From NCBI GenBank assembly GCA_016715865.1, contig JADJXM010000005.1, positions 62,001-126,000 of the forward strand: a DNA stretch of 64,000 nucleotides, in the 5' to 3' direction. Position numbers and translations under genes: made by a program. The stretch comes from Acidobacteriota bacterium. GTDB taxonomy: Bacteria; Acidobacteriota; Blastocatellia; RBC074. Positions 62,783 to 64,000 of this stretch are shown in pieces. The notes under the pieces were generated by a model. It ran no database searches. It worked only from the letters and a program-made list of their open reading frames with translations, and was not told where the DNA came from. The stretch's first letter is position 1; each line of letters opens with the position of its first letter.

Positions 62783-64000
<1,218 letters not shown>

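Overview
The window is 64 kb of ordinary chromosomal DNA from a Gram-negative heterotroph, most likely an acidobacterium (Acidobacteriota). The evidence is an ADOP-type permease (a MacB-like permease family greatly expanded in that phylum), an envelope with lipoproteins and a periplasmic disulfide system, a quinone-linked ETF system, and the general style of the proteins. No rRNA, tRNA, CRISPR array, phage or plasmid gene was recognised. The phylum call is inference.

Layout. 0.4-3.0 kb: a secreted Cys-rich protein of unknown role and a SurA_N-DsbA-like fusion. 3.2-10.2 kb: a PBP4-type carboxypeptidase, an M14-family metallopeptidase, an FAD oxidoreductase, a small membrane protein and a frameshifted secreted protein. 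10.4-14.6 kb: a PpiD-like foldase and DsbD. 14.7-18.4 kb: the etfB-etfA-ETF:quinone oxidoreductase operon, with a FadR-like palindromic operator upstream. 18.5-23.9 kb: an M1 aminopeptidase with HEAT repeats, two esterases and a queuosine-precursor transporter. 24-32 kb: a LuxE/PaaK-like ligase, a LuxC-like reductase, a glycosyltransferase and a MacB-type ABC exporter. 32-38.6 kb: a VapBC pair, a PQQ-like beta-propeller protein, a 963-residue orphan protein, a FlK-like thioesterase and MiaA. 38.7-42.7 kb: serC, serA and a DUF1015 gene. 42.8-49.9 kb: two thioredoxin-fold proteins, a P5C dehydrogenase, an Smr protein, phosphofructokinase and a UbiB kinase. 49.9-55.6 kb: a formate-dehydrogenase-type molybdoenzyme, an FMN-binding-fold protein, two universal stress proteins and a response regulator. 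55.8-64 kb: an operon of efflux adaptor, ABC ATPase, ADOP permease (frameshifted), second ABC ATPase, NtrC-type regulator and a histidine kinase cut by the window end.

The most unusual feature lies between the genes. At least ten intergenic gaps hold long hairpins whose arms are tandem arrays of 7-10 nt units, such as AAAGTAG, AAAGTTG, GGAAACT, CACAGAGA and GCAAAGRC. Unit sequences differ from locus to locus but the architecture is the same. They sit in convergent, divergent and co-directional gaps, supply a stop codon at some loci and abut start codons at others, so they are not simply terminators. Separately, three MITE-like elements have terminal repeats containing or resembling TTACGCAGA. 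One is 380 bp with 7-bp target duplications between serA and serC. One is a near-perfect palindrome of about 110 bp inserted just upstream of a Shine-Dalgarno in the efflux operon. One is a partial copy at the left edge. No transposase is encoded here, so the mobilising enzyme must be elsewhere.

Two genes carry single-base frameshifts (near 9,855 and 58,865), which could be decay or sequence error.
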